From assembly GCA_027080125.1 (NCBI GenBank), contig JALWSW010000072.1:1-7507 (forward strand): 7,507 nucleotides of DNA, written 5' to 3'. Shown here in pieces: positions 6,725 to 7,507 of the stretch. The notes under the pieces are model-generated. The model was not told where the DNA came from and did not search any database. It was given only the letters and a program-made list of their open reading frames with translations. The first letter of the stretch is position 1, and every line of letters starts with the position of its first letter. This stretch comes from Campylobacterales bacterium (GTDB lineage: Bacteria; Campylobacterota_A; Desulfurellia; JAADFJ01). The position numbers and the translations under genes are program-made.

Positions 6725-6783
6725 ACATGCATCGGGCTCAAGATAAGATAAATGTTAAAGTGCAGGTATGACTCTTCTAATTC

Positions 6784-7257
6784 TTACTCAAGCAAAACCA
6801 ATTTATCAGACATTGAAACCTGCTCGCCCTCCTTTACCAGCACCGATTTAACGGTTCCCTCGAATTCCGCTTTTATCTCGTTTGCCATTTTCATAGATTC
6901 GATAATCAAAACCAGATCACCTTTTTTGAGTTTGCTGCCGGCTTTGACATAAATTTTGGTTATAACACCCGGAAGCGGAGAATCGATGCTTGATTTTTTT
7001 TCACTGTTTGCGGATTTTCCTGCCCCTCTTATCTTTTTGATTTCAGATATGCTGTATATTTCATCATCTATCCAAATCAGAGCTTCTTTGTCAATAAAAT
7101 AATCGGACTTAACAACTCGGCTTTCCTGCTTCAGAATCAGACCGCCTGTATCCAATATGTCGTAGGTTTTCTGTTTGCCATCAATTTCAATGCTGATTTT
7201 ATCCTCGTCAGTTTTTATATCAGGTTCATAAATCTTGCCGTTTATTTTGAGTTTCAT
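6784..7257 (-). CDS. Biotin carboxyl carrier protein of an acyl-CoA carboxylase (BT-like plus biotinyl domains)
   Basis: Carries biotin between the carboxylase and carboxyltransferase sites of a biotin-dependent carboxylase. The 157-residue product has an N-terminal beta-rich segment (about 1-75, with repeated short strands such as KIYE, YDIL and EIYSI) resembling the BT (biotin carboxylase-transferase linking) region of acyl-CoA carboxylase alpha subunits. A short Lys/Ser linker (about 80-90) follows, then a biotinyl domain (about 91-157) starting SPLPGVITKIYVKAGSKLKKG. The biotinylation motif is ESMKM (120-124) with Lys123 as acceptor. The ATG directly follows the TAA of the upstream carboxylase gene, with GGAGAGGG (7261-7268) as ribosome-binding site. 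ESMKM and the BT-like segment favour a propionyl-/acyl-CoA carboxylase over the classical AccB of fatty acid synthesis. A pyruvate carboxylase or decarboxylase partner cannot be excluded without the rest of the operon. Confidence 0.88.
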   Translation of the reverse strand: MKLKINGKIYEPDIKTDEDKISIEIDGKQKTYDILDTGGLILKQESRVVKSDYFIDKEALIWIDDEIYSISEIKKIRGAGKSANSEKKSSIDSPLPGVITKIYVKAGSKLKKGDLVLIIESMKMANEIKAEFEGTVKSVLVKEGEQVSMSDKLVLLE

Positions 7258-7507
7258 TTACCCTCTCCAGTCTGTCAGGCTATTCCAGCATAAACTTGTC
7301 TCATTTTTACTCTCGGAAGAAAGCTGAGGATGTTTATGCTTTACCAGATAGTAGATTGCCACTGCGTCAAAAATTGCATATTCCTTTTTTTCAAAAAGAC
7401 TGTCGGCATTTTTCTCTATAAACTTTGTGTTGTAGCTGCCTTCCAAAAACTCTTTATTGCGCAAAACCGCCTTTAAAAACGGTATGGAGGTCTTCACAGG
7501 CGCTATA
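7258..7507 (-). CDS. Biotin carboxylase subunit, C-terminal end only (5' part beyond window)
   Basis: Only the last 82 residues are visible; the frame runs off the right edge. An apparent GTG at 7497 is internal, not a start. The visible part begins VKTSIPFLKAVLRNKEFLEG and continues SYNTKFIEK, matching the end of the biotin carboxylase C-domain (family pattern of TNIPF, HxxF, G, TxFIE). A tail of about 45 residues follows and ends with WNSLTDWRG. In single-chain acyl-CoA carboxylase alpha subunits, a similar short W...W-R linker leads into the BT domain, which here is the next gene. The ATP-grasp catalytic residues lie outside, so activity cannot be judged. It presumably forms a two-gene (or longer) operon with the carrier protein. 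Confidence 0.78.
   Translation of the reverse strand, partial: IAPVKTSIPFLKAVLRNKEFLEGSYNTKFIEKNADSLFEKKEYAIFDAVAIYYLVKHKHPQLSSESKNETSLCWNSLTDWRG
7261..7268 (-). promoter_or_regulatory. Ribosome-binding site of the carrier protein, inside the carboxylase 3' end
   Basis: On the minus strand this reads GGAGAGGG; its GGAG is 7 bases from the ATG at 7257. It supports independent or coupled initiation of the carrier protein despite the zero-base gap to the upstream gene. Confidence 0.65.

Larger units (their letters stand above)
6476..6783. other. 308-bp non-coding region between the carrier protein gene and rpiB
   Basis: I find no credible gene on either strand. Read on the minus strand from the carrier protein stop, it holds about 60 bases of plain sequence, a block of nested inverted repeats (6660-6724), a short hairpin (6603-6616), a sigma70-like promoter (6535-6563), and an rpiB leader of about 53 bases that contains a 6-bp inverted repeat (6503-6527). 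I recognise no known riboswitch class. Confidence 0.7.

Overview
The window reads as chromosomal housekeeping DNA from a Gram-negative bacterium. The main clue is YidC, which has the long periplasmic insert between its first membrane segment and its insertase core. The DNA is moderately AT-rich by eye. I cannot name the phylum. Every gene I can support lies on the minus strand, so the biological order runs from high to low coordinates.

In transcription order: (1) 7507-6784 holds the end of a biotin carboxylase subunit (cut by the window edge), followed without a gap by a small biotin carboxyl carrier protein. The two are separated by one in-frame stop codon, which looks like a split acyl-CoA carboxylase alpha subunit. 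(2) 6783-6476 is a non-coding stretch with nested inverted repeats and a good sigma70-type promoter. (3) 6475-4770 is an rpiB-glyA operon whose genes overlap by 4 bp. (4) 4769-4661 carries a second sigma70-like promoter. (5) 4660-3467 is an ammonium transporter gene, amt. (6) 3421 to the left edge is the conserved rpmH-rnpA-yidD-yidC-mnmE cluster (ribosomal protein L34, RNase P protein, membrane insertion factors, tRNA-modifying GTPase). mnmE is cut at its 3' end by the window boundary.

The last cluster couples ribosome and tRNA maturation with membrane protein insertion. Here it follows amt directly after 45 bp instead of dnaA, and it lacks a jag/khpB gene between yidC and mnmE. GlyA makes glycine and 5,10-methylene-tetrahydrofolate, both of which MnmE/MnmG uses, but that link is ordinary metabolism and not evidence of a dedicated system.

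I see no mobile element, CRISPR array, tRNA/rRNA gene or clearly novel multi-gene system. The points most worth a second look are an rnpA reading frame that has no ATG/GTG/TTG start where the family's N-terminus should begin and overlaps rpmH, the in-frame TAA-ATG junction in the carboxylase, and the mutually exclusive inverted repeats at 6660-6724.
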